From Flavobacterium nitrogenifigens (GTDB lineage: Bacteria > Bacteroidota > Bacteroidia > Flavobacteriales > Flavobacteriaceae): 64,000 nucleotides of DNA. The stretch spans positions 124,001-188,000 of the forward strand of contig NZ_QJRI01000171.1 in assembly GCF_003254565.1 (NCBI RefSeq), read 5' to 3'. This document shows positions 33,838 to 43,709 of this stretch, in pieces. Position numbers and translations under genes: made by a program. Every line of letters begins with the position of its first letter. Position 1 is the stretch's first letter. The notes under the pieces were generated by a model. That model was not told where the DNA came from and searched no databases. It worked only from the letters and a program-made list of their open reading frames with translations.

Positions 33838-36669
33838 ATGCTAGATAAAGACAATACTATTGAAGTTCTTGGTGCAAGAGTTCATAATCTAAAAAATATC
33901 GATATATCTATTCCGCGTGAAAAACTGGTTGTAATTACCGGTTTATCAGGTTCGGGAAAATCTTCTTTGGCTTTTGATACGATTTATGCTGAGGGGCAGC
34001 GTCGCTATGTTGAAACGTTTTCTGCCTACGCGAGACAATTCCTTGGCGGATTGGAACGTCCTGATGTTGATAAAATTGACGGACTTTCTCCAGTAATCGC
34101 AATTGAACAAAAAACAACCAGTAAAAGTCCTCGTTCTACAGTTGGGACTATTACTGAAATTTATGATTTCCTAAGACTTTTATACGCGCGTGGCGCAGAT
34201 GCCTACAGTTATAACACAGGCGAAAAAATGGTTTCGTATTCTGATGAACAAATTAAAGATCTGATTATTCAGGATTATAACGGAAAACGAATCAATATTC
34301 TAGCGCCGGTAATTAAAGCCAGAAAAGGTCATTATGCCGAATTATTCCAACAAATTACCAAACAAGGATTCTTGAAAGTTCGTGTAAATGGCGAAGTTCA
34401 AGATTTAGTTGCGGGAATGAAATTGGATCGTTATAAAACACACGATATTGAGATTGTTGTAGACAGAATGGTAATTGAAGATAATCCTGATACCCAAAAA
34501 AGATTATCTGAAAGCATCAATACTGCGATGCATCACGGTGAAGATGTCTTGATGATTTTAGATCAGGATTCTAATGAAGTGCGTTATTTCAGTAGAAATT
34601 TAATGTGTCCTTCAACAGGAATATCGTACCAAAATCCAGAACCGAATTTATTCTCTTTCAACTCTCCAAAAGGAGCTTGCCCACATTGCAATGGATTGGG
34701 AACAGTACACGAAATCAATGTTAAAAAGATTATTCCGAATCCGAAATTATCTATAAAAGCTGGTGGTTTTGCGCCTCTTGGCGAATATAAATCTTCATGG
34801 ATTTTCAAGCAATTGGAAACCATTGGAGAAAAATTCGGATTTAAAATAACCGATGCAATTGAAAAAATTCCCGAAGAAGCAATGCAAATGATTTTGTGTG
34901 GCGGAAAAGATAAATTTTCTATCAATTCTAAAGATCTTGGCGTTACAAGAGAATATAAAATCGATTTTGAGGGAATTTCTAATTTCATTAAAAATCAATA
35001 TGACGAAAGTGCCACAACCAGCATAAAACGCTGGGCAAAAGATTTTATGGACGAAATTAACTGTCCTGTTTGCGATGGCTCACGTCTTAAAAAAGAAGCT
35101 TTATTTTTTAGAGTAAATGAAAAAAATATCACCGAGTTGTGTGATATGGATATTTCGGATTTGACAGCTTGGTTTCAAGATTTAAATAGCCATTTGACAG
35201 ACAAACAGCTTTTAATTGCTTCTGAAGTGGTAAAAGAAATTAAAGATCGTTTGAACTTCCTGATGAATGTTGGTTTGAATTATTTAGCTTTAAGTCGAAG
35301 TTCAAAATCCCTTTCTGGTGGTGAAGCGCAACGTATTCGTCTGGCAACTCAAATTGGTTCACAATTGGTTGGAGTTTTATATATTTTGGACGAACCTAGT
35401 ATTGGTTTACACCAAAGAGATAATGAAAAACTGATTCATTCTTTGGAACAATTACGCGATATCGGAAACTCTGTTATTGTAGTTGAACACGATAAAGACA
35501 TGATCGAAACAGCCGATTATGTAATTGATATTGGTCCAAAAGCTGGGAAATATGGCGGAGAAATCATCAGTATCGGAACTCCGAAAGAAACTTTAGCTTC
35601 AGACACTATTACCGCTCAATATTTGAATGGTAAAATGAAATTTGATATTCCGAAGAAAAGAAGAAAAGGAAACGGTAAATTCTTGAAACTGACTGGAGCA
35701 ACAGGAAACAATCTAAAAAATGTTTCGATTGAAATTCCGCTAGGGCAATTAACCTGCGTTACGGGAGTTTCTGGTAGTGGAAAATCTACTTTGATTAATG
35801 AAACACTATATCCGATTTTAAATGCGTATTATTTTAATGGCGTAAAAAAACCGCAACCTTACAAAAAGATTGAAGGTTTAGAACATATCGACAAAGTAAT
35901 TGATATTGACCAAAGTCCGATTGGAAGAACACCACGTTCGAATCCTGCAACTTATACCGAAGTTTTTACAGAAATTAGAAATCTATTTACCATGACTTCT
36001 GAAAGTATGATTCGCGGTTATAAAGCAGGTCGTTTCAGTTTTAACGTAAAAGGAGGACGCTGTGAAACTTGCGAAGGTTCTGGTGTAAGAACAATCGAAA
36101 TGAACTTTTTACCAGACGTTTACGTAGAATGTGAAACGTGTCAAGGAAAACGTTTCAACAGAGAAACTTTAGAAATTAGATATAAAGGAAAATCTATTTC
36201 TGATGTTTTGGATATGACGGTTGATGAAGCTGTTCCGTTTTTTGAAAACATTCCGAAGATTTATAGAAAAATCAAAACCATTCAAGATGTTGGTTTAGGT
36301 TACATTACGCTTGGACAGCAAAGTACAACGCTTTCGGGTGGTGAAGCGCAACGTATAAAACTGGCGGGTGAATTGTCTAAAAAAGATACAGGAAATACAT
36401 TTTATATTCTTGATGAACCAACCACAGGTTTACACTTTGAAGACATTCGAGTTTTGATCGAAGTAATCAATAAATTGGTTGATAAAGGAAATACCATTCT
36501 TGTTATCGAGCATAATATGGATGTTATAAAACTTGCTGACTATATTATTGATATTGGTCCAGAAGGTGGAAAAGGCGGCGGACAATTGGTTGCCAAAGGA
36601 ACTCCAGAAGAAGTGGCTCAGAATAAAAAGAGTTATACGGCTAAGTTTTTGAAAAAAGAGCTAGAGTAA
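33838..36669 (+). CDS. uvrA: Excinuclease ABC subunit A
   Basis: The 943-residue protein has the UvrA layout: first Walker [15 protein letters not shown] near residue 32, a zinc module ([12 protein letters not shown], about 282, and CPVCDGSRL, about 408), first signature LSGGEAQRI, second Walker [12 protein letters not shown] near 640, the zinc finger [16 protein letters not shown]...CETCQG near 742-770, and second signature [12 protein letters not shown]. It recognises bulky DNA lesions with UvrB in nucleotide excision repair. The start is set by the promoter box. A longer in-frame reading from TTG 33778 would begin before the transcript. Confidence 0.97.
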   Translation: MLDKDNTIEVLGARVHNLKNIDISIPREKLVVITGLSGSGKSSLAFDTIYAEGQRRYVETFSAYARQFLGGLERPDVDKIDGLSPVIAIEQKTTSKSPRSTVGTITEIYDFLRLLYARGADAYSYNTGEKMVSYSDEQIKDLIIQDYNGKRINILAPVIKARKGHYAELFQQITKQGFLKVRVNGEVQDLVAGMKLDRYKTHDIEIVVDRMVIEDNPDTQKRLSESINTAMHHGEDVLMILDQDSNEVRYFSRNLMCPSTGISYQNPEPNLFSFNSPKGACPHCNGLGTVHEINVKKIIPNPKLSIKAGGFAPLGEYKSSWIFKQLETIGEKFGFKITDAIEKIPEEAMQMILCGGKDKFSINSKDLGVTREYKIDFEGISNFIKNQYDESATTSIKRWAKDFMDEINCPVCDGSRLKKEALFFRVNEKNITELCDMDISDLTAWFQDLNSHLTDKQLLIASEVVKEIKDRLNFLMNVGLNYLALSRSSKSLSGGEAQRIRLATQIGSQLVGVLYILDEPSIGLHQRDNEKLIHSLEQLRDIGNSVIVVEHDKDMIETADYVIDIGPKAGKYGGEIISIGTPKETLASDTITAQYLNGKMKFDIPKKRRKGNGKFLKLTGATGNNLKNVSIEIPLGQLTCVTGVSGSGKSTLINETLYPILNAYYFNGVKKPQPYKKIEGLEHIDKVIDIDQSPIGRTPRSNPATYTEVFTEIRNLFTMTSESMIRGYKAGRFSFNVKGGRCETCEGSGVRTIEMNFLPDVYVECETCQGKRFNRETLEIRYKGKSISDVLDMTVDEAVPFFENIPKIYRKIKTIQDVGLGYITLGQQSTTLSGGEAQRIKLAGELSKKDTGNTFYILDEPTTGLHFEDIRVLIEVINKLVDKGNTILVIEHNMDVIKLADYIIDIGPEGGKGGGQLVAKGTPEEVAQNKKSYTAKFLKKELE

Positions 36670-36927
36670 GAATGATCTTTGTCAAAGTTTAAAATTTTGA
36701 CAAAGATTTAAGTCCAAAAAACTTCCTGCTTACATACACACTATACACCTGATAATGAATCAAAAAACCGAATTTGATTATTATCGTAACATTACTTTTG
36801 GATTATAATTACTGCTTTTTGTAACAATTCTAGAAAAAAGCGTTAATTTAGTGTCCGCTTTTTTTGAAAAATTCACGCTTTTTAAAGAGAACATGTTCCA
36901 ATTAAACCAAATGTTTATTTGAACCCA

Positions 36928-37056
36928 AATGCCCTAGCCCTGATGGGAGCGGCATCTCCCGATTTAGAAAAACAAGGCTTTTTAGCCGTAGTTTTTGTTT
37001 ATCGGGAATATAGCGGACAGGCAGTCCCGATAGCTATCGGGAAGCTCCTTCTTCCG
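36928..37056 (+). repeat. Dispersed structured element, copy 1 (plus orientation)
   Basis: The 424-base gap between uvrA and the LOG gene holds an element beginning CCCTAGCCCTGATGGGAGCGG near 36930, passing GCGGCATC, then ATATAGCGGACAG near 37009-37021 and the 16-base palindrome CCCGATAGCTATCGGG at 37026-37041, and ending AGCTCCTT. The second copy is at 58590-58690 on the other strand. Conserved outer blocks with a variable centre suggest selection on structure. Confidence 0.7.
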
Positions 37057-37093
37057 ATTAAATAAAACATAATAATAAATTAAAATACCTAAA

Positions 37094-37822
37094 ATGAGAT
37101 TAGAAGATTTTGATAATGATGAAGATAAAGTAATTCAAGACCGTTTGAAACAAAGAACGTGGAATGAAATTAAAACCAATGATAGCTGGGCAATTTTTAA
37201 AATTATGTCTGAGTTTGTAAATGGTTACGAAGCAATGGGGCGTATTGGTCCTTGTGTTTCTATTTTTGGATCGGCAAGAACAAAACCAGATGATAAGTAC
37301 TATCAATTGGCAGAAAAAATCGCTTATAAAATCAGTAAAGCAGGTTACGGTGTGATTACAGGAGGTGGTCCCGGAATTATGGAAGCTGGAAATAAAGGCG
37401 CGCATTTGGGCGGAGGAACTTCAGTTGGTTTAAATATCGAACTTCCGTTTGAACAGCATTTTAATCCGTATATTGATCATGATAAAAACTTGAATTTCGA
37501 CTATTTCTTTGTGAGAAAAGTAATGTTCGTAAAGTATTCGCAAGGTTTTGTGGTTATGCCAGGAGGTTTTGGAACTTTAGACGAAATGTTTGAAGCGATC
37601 ACTTTGATTCAGACTAAGAAAATTGGAAAATTCCCGATTATTTTAGTTGGAGTTGAATTCTGGTCTGGCTTGATCGAATGGGTTAAAACTGTTTTGGTTG
37701 AAAAAATGCATACAGTGAGCCCTGAAGATTTGAATTTATTTAAAATTGTAGACACAGAAGACGAAGTTGTAGAAGCATTGGATAAATTCTACAAAAAGTA
37801 CGATTTAAGTCCGAATTTTTAA
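37094..37822 (+). CDS. LOG-family (TIGR00730) Rossmann protein
   Basis: The 242-residue protein has the LOG motifs PGGFGTLDEMFEAITLIQTKKI near residue 157 and GGGPGIMEAGNKGA near 95. Enzymes of this family cleave ribose phosphate from nucleotide monophosphates (cytokinin ribosides in some; AMP or IMP-type in others), and lysine decarboxylase is an old misannotation. It is cytoplasmic. The gene follows a dispersed repeat that separates it from uvrA. Confidence 0.88.
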   Translation: MRLEDFDNDEDKVIQDRLKQRTWNEIKTNDSWAIFKIMSEFVNGYEAMGRIGPCVSIFGSARTKPDDKYYQLAEKIAYKISKAGYGVITGGGPGIMEAGNKGAHLGGGTSVGLNIELPFEQHFNPYIDHDKNLNFDYFFVRKVMFVKYSQGFVVMPGGFGTLDEMFEAITLIQTKKIGKFPIILVGVEFWSGLIEWVKTVLVEKMHTVSPEDLNLFKIVDTEDEVVEALDKFYKKYDLSPNF

Positions 37823-37828
37823 TTTTTA

Positions 37829-37909
37829 AACCATATAAGCAATATAAGTTCATTTAAAAGTATTGTTTTAAGCTTTACGCTTAAATACACTTAAATAGGT
37901 TATATGGTT
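37829..37909. repeat. Inverted-repeat element AACCATATAA
   Basis: AACCATATAA at 37829-37838 and TTATATGGTT at 37900-37909 are perfect mirrors. Inside lies the small hairpin TTAAGC/GCTTAA near 37868-37884. It lies after the LOG stop and before a real terminator. Confidence 0.55.
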
Positions 37910-37936
37910 AAAATATACTGCAAATACGCAAAAATT

Positions 37937-37967
37937 GAAAGCTGTTTTTTTAAACAGCTTTTTTTAT
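37937..37967 (+). terminator. Rho-independent terminator
   Basis: AAGCTGTTT and AAACAGCTT form a nine-base stem with a four-T loop, followed by a run of T, 115 bases after the LOG stop. Confidence 0.8.
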
Positions 37968-38040
37968 ACTATTTTTACAAAAATCCGTAACTTCAATATG
38001 TCTATAGTATAAATACATCTTATAATTTTTAAGCCATTAT

Positions 38041-40869
38041 TTGAAAGCACTTTCTAAAATTATTTGCCTCTTTTTAGTTTTATCATTTTCGATAAAACTA
38101 ACTGCACAACATCAATCTAAGATGGAAGTGGCGGTAAATCTTGAGCTTAAAACACTAAACATCAAACAGGATATTACATATCATAATACTACAAATGACA
38201 CATTGACTTCAATTGTTTTGAATGATTGGAACAATGCTTTTGCAGACAAAAACACGCCTCTGGCAAGACGTTTTTCTGATGAATTTTACAAAGGTTTTCA
38301 TTTGGCAAAAGCAGCAGATCGAGGGAAAACCACGATAATAAATCTCACAGATACCGATTTTTCAGCTCTGGAATGGGAAAGAAGTGACAAAGACCCTGAT
38401 TATATTACCGTTCGATTGACTCGCAAACTTCTTCCAAACGAAAAAATCGATTTACATCTTAATTATATTGTAAAAATACCGAATGATAAATTCACTCATT
38501 TTGGGTTTGATCAAAATGGTGGCATGTTATTAAAAAATTGGTTTTTAAGTCCTGCACGTTTTGAAAATGGTCTTTTTATAAAGTACAACAATTTCAATCT
38601 GGATGACATTGCCAATGCGGTGAGTGATTATGAGGTTGAAATTAAAATTCCCAATCAGTATTCTATTACTACCGATCTAAATTCCGTTTCGAAAGATTCA
38701 ACAAATCAGAACTATACTATTTATTATTTTTCAGCACAAAACAGAACCGATTTAAGTCTTTACATCGAAAAACAAAACAGTTTTAGAAGCTATGACAACG
38801 GTTCTTTACAGGTCTTGACGAATTTAAAAAATAAAAAAATAGACGATTTTCAGAAGGCTATTATTATTGATCGCGTGGTTTCTTATGCCGAAAAATTTAT
38901 TGGTAAATATCCGCATGAAAAAATTACGGTTTCTCAAGCAGATTATGACCGAAATCCGTTTTATGGTCTAAATCAGTTGCCCTCTTTTATTAGTCCGTTT
39001 CAGGACGATTTCATGTTTGAGATTCAATTTTTAAAGACTTTTCTAAATAATTATCTAAAGAATAGTCTGCGTTTAGATCCGAGAAAAGACAATTGGATTT
39101 ATGACGGCATCCAAATTTATACGATGATGAAATACATGGAAGAACATCATCAGGACGAAAAAATGCTGGGAAGGCTTTCAGAAATGAAACTCTTTAAAAG
39201 TTATAATATCACAAATCTGACTTTTAATGAGCAATACAGCTATTATTATATGCTGATGGCGCGCAAAAATCTAGATCAACCACTTGGAGATCCAAAAAAT
39301 ACGCTGATAAAATTTAACGAACAGATTGCGAGTAAATATCGTGCAGGTTTAAGTTTGAGCTATTTAGATGATTATCTTAATCATGACATTGTTCCTAAAA
39401 GTGTCAAAGAGTTTTACAACCTCAACCAGATTGGACAATCGAATCGATACGATTTTGAAAAAATCTTAACTCAAAAAAGTCCAAAAAATATCGATTGGTT
39501 CTTTAAAACTATTATCGATTCGAGAGATATTATTGATTATAAATTTTCTAATGTTTCGAGAACTGCAGACAGCATAACATTTTCGGTTAAAAATAAAACT
39601 GGAATCTACGCTCCTATTCCGATTTACGGCATTAAAAAGAAAGAAGTCGTATTTAAAGAATGGATTGAGCCTACCAAAAAAGATTCTGTTTATGAGTTCA
39701 GCCGAAAAAATGCGGACAAAATCGTCATTAATTACGATAACGAAGTTCCAGAATACAATCAGAGAAATAACTGGAGATCTCTAAAACATGTTTCTCTGAA
39801 TCGTCCTATAAAATTTAATTTTGCTAAAGATTTAGAAGACCCAGATTACAATCAGATTCTATATATCCCGACTTTAAATTATAATTATTATGATGGTTTT
39901 ACGCCTGGAGTTCGTTTTCATAATAAAACCATTTTAGACAAGCCTTTTAATTTTGACATTAATCCCGCATATTCTATAAAAGCAGGAACAATTTCGGGTT
40001 CATCAGCTTTTTCATGGAATCAATATTATCGAAACAGCACTTTGTATAATGTTCGATATTCTCTCAGTCAGAATTATTTTCATTATGCCCCAGATGCTAC
40101 TTATTTGAGATTAAATCCAATGGTAGTGTTCCGCATTCGCGAAAAAGATTTCAGAGATAATAGAAAACAAATGTTTATGTTCCGACAGGTTATTGTGAAC
40201 CGTGAAGCAAGCGATTATATTACGGACAATTCGTCACCTAATTATTCTATTTTTAATGCACGCTATTCTAACACAAAAACAGAATTAATCGATCATTTTA
40301 GTTTTATGACCGATTTGCAGTTTTCTAGCGGATTTGGAAAAGTTTCTGGAGAAGTAGAATACAGAAGATTATTTCAAAACAACAAAAAGTTAAATTTAAG
40401 ATTATACGCTGGAAGTTTCTTGTACAACACAACAAACTCAGACTATTTTAGTTTTGGTTTAGACCGTCCAACAGATTATTTATTTGATTACAATTTGTTT
40501 GGAAGATCCGAAAGTACAGGTTTTTTTAGCCAACAATATGTTATTGCTGAAGGAGGTTTTAAATCACAATTAGAACCTTCTTACGCCAATCAATGGATGG
40601 CAACTTTAAATGCAAGTTATGCAGTATGGAACTGGGTAGAACTTTACGGAGATATTGGTTTCTTGAAAAACAAGCATCAAGGTGAGTTCTTTGCATATGA
40701 TTCTGGAGTGCGCTTAAACCTTGTTCCTGACTACTTTGAACTCTATTTTCCTGTTTATTCTAATAATGGATGGGAAATAACACAACCTAAATACAATGAA
40801 AAAATACGATTTATCATCACTTTCTCACCAAAAACATTAGTTACTCTTTTCACCCGAAAATGGTTTTAA
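38041..40869 (+). CDS. Fused M1 peptidase-like and outer-membrane beta-barrel protein
   Basis: The 942-residue protein has a signal peptide (KALSKIICLFLVLSFSIKLTAQ) and starts with TTG, as no in-frame ATG gives a leader. Residues about 25-500 follow the order of M1 gluzincin aminopeptidases, but the HExxH zinc site is missing: the matching region reads FEIQFLKTFLNN (about 325) and the WxxEGF segment reads WIYDGIQIY. The C-terminal part (from about 615) is a run of amphipathic aromatic strands, and the chain ends TRKWF with a terminal Phe as in outer-membrane barrels. It would be an inactive peptidase domain anchored at the outer membrane, perhaps a binding module. The exact family is not certain. 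Confidence 0.75.
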   Translation: MKALSKIICLFLVLSFSIKLTAQHQSKMEVAVNLELKTLNIKQDITYHNTTNDTLTSIVLNDWNNAFADKNTPLARRFSDEFYKGFHLAKAADRGKTTIINLTDTDFSALEWERSDKDPDYITVRLTRKLLPNEKIDLHLNYIVKIPNDKFTHFGFDQNGGMLLKNWFLSPARFENGLFIKYNNFNLDDIANAVSDYEVEIKIPNQYSITTDLNSVSKDSTNQNYTIYYFSAQNRTDLSLYIEKQNSFRSYDNGSLQVLTNLKNKKIDDFQKAIIIDRVVSYAEKFIGKYPHEKITVSQADYDRNPFYGLNQLPSFISPFQDDFMFEIQFLKTFLNNYLKNSLRLDPRKDNWIYDGIQIYTMMKYMEEHHQDEKMLGRLSEMKLFKSYNITNLTFNEQYSYYYMLMARKNLDQPLGDPKNTLIKFNEQIASKYRAGLSLSYLDDYLNHDIVPKSVKEFYNLNQIGQSNRYDFEKILTQKSPKNIDWFFKTIIDSRDIIDYKFSNVSRTADSITFSVKNKTGIYAPIPIYGIKKKEVVFKEWIEPTKKDSVYEFSRKNADKIVINYDNEVPEYNQRNNWRSLKHVSLNRPIKFNFAKDLEDPDYNQILYIPTLNYNYYDGFTPGVRFHNKTILDKPFNFDINPAYSIKAGTISGSSAFSWNQYYRNSTLYNVRYSLSQNYFHYAPDATYLRLNPMVVFRIREKDFRDNRKQMFMFRQVIVNREASDYITDNSSPNYSIFNARYSNTKTELIDHFSFMTDLQFSSGFGKVSGEVEYRRLFQNNKKLNLRLYAGSFLYNTTNSDYFSFGLDRPTDYLFDYNLFGRSESTGFFSQQYVIAEGGFKSQLEPSYANQWMATLNASYAVWNWVELYGDIGFLKNKHQGEFFAYDSGVRLNLVPDYFELYFPVYSNNGWEITQPKYNEKIRFIITFSPKTLVTLFTRKWF

Positions 40870-41059
40870 TCAAATGAATTTTAAACAAAAACTTGCGAAA
40901 TTATCAATAAAATTAAATTTTACATAAAAATAACACATATAAAGTACTTAGTTTATAGATTTGAATACAAATAATTAAATTATATTTATTTCAAAGAATT
41001 ATGATTATTGATTGTTTTTAAGTAATTTCGCGACATAAACAACATGACCCTACAAGATT

Positions 41060-43474
41060 ATGATAAAAGAAAAAAACAATACTACACTGACATTTGAAGA
41101 TTTCAAAACTGAGGTATTGAATGACTATAGAATTGCGGTAACCAGCCGTGAATGTAGTCTTTTAGGTCGAAAAGAAGTATTAACAGGAAAAGCTAAATTT
41201 GGAATTTTCGGAGACGGAAAAGAAGTTCCGCAGCTGGCAATGGCAAAAGCTTTTAAAAACGGAGATTTCCGTTCTGGATACTATCGCGATCAAACTTTTA
41301 TGATGGCTATCGGCGAATTGGACGCTAAACAGTTTTTTGCCGGTTTATACGGTCACACTGATTTAGCTTTTGATCCGATGTCTGCAGGAAGACAAATGGG
41401 AGGACACTTTGTAACGCACAGTTTAAACGAAGATGGCTCTTGGAAAGATTTAACAAAACAAAAAAATTCAAGTTCAGATATATCTCCGACTGCGGGTCAG
41501 ATGCCAAGATTACTTGGTTTGGCTCAAGCATCAAAAATCTACAGAAACGTTGACGGAATTACCATTAAAGATAAATTTTCTGTTAACGGAAATGAAGTGG
41601 CTTGGGGAACTATTGGTAATGCAAGTACTTCTGAAGGTTTATTTTTTGAAACTATAAATGCTGCGGGAGTTTTACAAGTTCCGATGGTAATGAGTGTTTG
41701 GGATGATGAATACGGAATCTCAGTTCACGCTAAACACCAAACTACTAAAGAGAATATCTCTGAAATTTTAAAAGGATACCAACGCGATGAAGATTCTAAA
41801 GGTTATGAAATCTTTAGAGTAAAAGGTTGGGATTATGCCGAATTGGTTTCGACTTATGAAAGAGCTGGAGCCATTGCTCGTGAAGAACATATTCCAGTTT
41901 TAATTCACGTAAACGAATTGACACAACCTCAAGGTCACTCTACTTCTGGTTCTCATGAACGCTACAAAAGTGCAGAAAGACTGGCTTGGGAAAGAGATTT
42001 TGACTGTATTCGCCAAATGCGTCTTTGGATGATTGCTATTAATATTGCTTCTCCAGAGGAATTGGCAGAACTTGATTTCGAATTAAAGAAAGAAGTTCTA
42101 GAAGCTAAAAAAGAAGCATGGAATAGCTTCATCAATCCAATTATTGATGAGCAAAAGAATCTTTTAGCTTTATTGGAGCAAATTGCCGAAGCAAGCATTA
42201 ATCATAAAGAAAGAATCAAAAAATTAATTTCTGAATTAGCCGCAATTAAAGCGCCGTTAAAAAAGGAATTATTAGTTTATGCTAGAAAGATTCTGCGTTT
42301 TATCGAAGTTCCTAACAGCAAGGTTCTTTTATCTAACTGGATTACAAAATTCTTAGCCGAAACGCAGGAAAAATTCAGCAGTAATTTGCATTCAGAGTCT
42401 GAGCAAAATGTATATTCTGTACAAAAAGTTCTTCCTAAATATGCTGAAAATGCAAAACCAGATTTAGATGGAAGAATGATACTTCGCGATAATTTTGATG
42501 CTATATTCGCAAAATATCCTGAAACTTTAATTTTCGGTGAAGATGTTGGAAACATTGGAGACGTAAATCAAGGTCTAGAAGGAATGCAAGAAAAATATGG
42601 AGAACTTCGTGTTGCCGATGTCGGAATTCGTGAAGCGACTATTATTGGTCAGGGAATCGGGATGGCATTGAGAGGTTTACGCCCGATTGCTGAAATTCAG
42701 TACTTAGATTATTTATTGTATGCTATTCAGATCATGAGTGACGATTTAGCTACTTTACAATATAGAACTGTTGGAAAACAGAAAGCGCCATTAATCATTA
42801 GAACTCGTGGACACCGTTTGGAAGGAATCTGGCATTCTGGTTCTCCAATGGGAATGATTATCAATGCGATTCGTGGAATTCACGTTTTGGTTCCAAGAGA
42901 TATGACGCAAGCAGCTGGTTTTTATAACACTTTGTTAGAATGTGATGAGCCTGCTTTAGTTATCGAATGTTTAAACGGATATCGTTTAAAAGAAAAAACG
43001 CCTTTGAATTTTGGTGAATTCAAAACACCAATCGGAGTTGTAGAAACTTTAAGAGAAGGTTCTGATATTACTTTAGTTTCTTACGGATCAACTTTAAGAT
43101 TGGTTATGCAAGCGGCTAATGAATTAGCAGAAAAAGGAATTGATTGCGAAGTTATCGATGTCCAATCTTTACTTCCGTTTGATATTAGCAAAGACATTGT
43201 AAAAAGTATTGCCAAAACAAATCGTCTTTTAGTAATTGACGAAGATGTTCCTGGAGGAGCTTCAGCATTCATCTTACAGCAGATTTTAGAAGAACAAGAT
43301 GCTTACAAACATTTGGATAGCAAACCACAGACTTTAGCAGCAAAAGCACACAGACCTGCATACGGAACTGATGGCGATTATTTCTCTAAACCTTCTGCAG
43401 AAGATATTTATGAGAAAATTTACGATATGATGCACGAAGTTAACCCTTCTAAATTCCCTGCTTTATACCAGTAA
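41060..43474 (+). CDS. Fused E1 alpha-beta 2-oxoacid dehydrogenase (branched-chain type)
   Basis: The 804-residue thiamine-diphosphate enzyme joins both E1 subunits in one chain. The alpha half (to about 420) carries GNASTSEGLFFETINAAG near residue 187 and WDDEYGISV in the cofactor loop. The beta half starts near 455 with GEDVGNIGDVNQGLEGMQ and VGIREATIIGQGIGMALRG, then RTRGHRLEGIWHSGSPMG. Such E1 enzymes oxidatively decarboxylate 2-oxoacids and pass the acyl group to a lipoyl E2; 2-oxoisovalerate or pyruvate are the likely substrates. No E2 or E3 gene is adjacent. Confidence 0.87.
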   Translation: MIKEKNNTTLTFEDFKTEVLNDYRIAVTSRECSLLGRKEVLTGKAKFGIFGDGKEVPQLAMAKAFKNGDFRSGYYRDQTFMMAIGELDAKQFFAGLYGHTDLAFDPMSAGRQMGGHFVTHSLNEDGSWKDLTKQKNSSSDISPTAGQMPRLLGLAQASKIYRNVDGITIKDKFSVNGNEVAWGTIGNASTSEGLFFETINAAGVLQVPMVMSVWDDEYGISVHAKHQTTKENISEILKGYQRDEDSKGYEIFRVKGWDYAELVSTYERAGAIAREEHIPVLIHVNELTQPQGHSTSGSHERYKSAERLAWERDFDCIRQMRLWMIAINIASPEELAELDFELKKEVLEAKKEAWNSFINPIIDEQKNLLALLEQIAEASINHKERIKKLISELAAIKAPLKKELLVYARKILRFIEVPNSKVLLSNWITKFLAETQEKFSSNLHSESEQNVYSVQKVLPKYAENAKPDLDGRMILRDNFDAIFAKYPETLIFGEDVGNIGDVNQGLEGMQEKYGELRVADVGIREATIIGQGIGMALRGLRPIAEIQYLDYLLYAIQIMSDDLATLQYRTVGKQKAPLIIRTRGHRLEGIWHSGSPMGMIINAIRGIHVLVPRDMTQAAGFYNTLLECDEPALVIECLNGYRLKEKTPLNFGEFKTPIGVVETLREGSDITLVSYGSTLRLVMQAANELAEKGIDCEVIDVQSLLPFDISKDIVKSIAKTNRLLVIDEDVPGGASAFILQQILEEQDAYKHLDSKPQTLAAKAHRPAYGTDGDYFSKPSAEDIYEKIYDMMHEVNPSKFPALYQ

Positions 43475-43492
43475 TTTAGATTGTTTTAGATA

Positions 43493-43528
43493 TTAAAAAA
43501 GCTCCAAGAATTTGGAGCTTTTTTTTAT
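43493..43528 (+). terminator. Rho-independent terminator
   Basis: AAGCTCCAA and TTGGAGCTT form a nine-base stem with a four-base loop, between six A and eight T, 21 bases after the E1 stop. Confidence 0.88.
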
Positions 43529-43632
43529 TTTGTCATCCTGAGGAACGAAGGATCACACTAGAAGTTCCATAAAGAATATCGCCAATCTTTGTCTATTTAC
43601 GAGTGTGATCCTTCGTTCCTCAGGATGACAAA
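43529..43632. repeat. Inverted repeat with perfect 31-base arms
   Basis: Left arm 43529-43559 (contains TCATCCTGAGGAACGAAGG) and right arm 43602-43632 are exact mirrors, with a 42-base spacer. The element lies between convergent genes, directly after the E1 terminator. There are no coding frames or terminal duplications suggesting a transposase-carrying unit. Confidence 0.85.
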
Positions 43633-43662
43633 ACTGGATTGGAAAAAATCCGTTCAAATCCG

Positions 43663-43678
43663 CGCTTTCGCGAAAGCG
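43663..43678. repeat. 16-base palindrome CGCTTTCGCGAAAGCG
   Basis: The sequence is perfectly symmetric and GC-rich compared with its surroundings. It lies 31 bases from the kdsB stop codon. It could act as a mobile palindromic unit or a protein-binding site. Confidence 0.7.
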
Positions 43679-43709
43679 AATCTGTCAAATCCGCGTTCTA
43701 TACGACGAA

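Noticed and set aside
43529..43632. Insertion sequence ends
   Set aside because: The arms enclose only 42 bases with no transposase frame, and no target duplication is visible, so it is not an IS.
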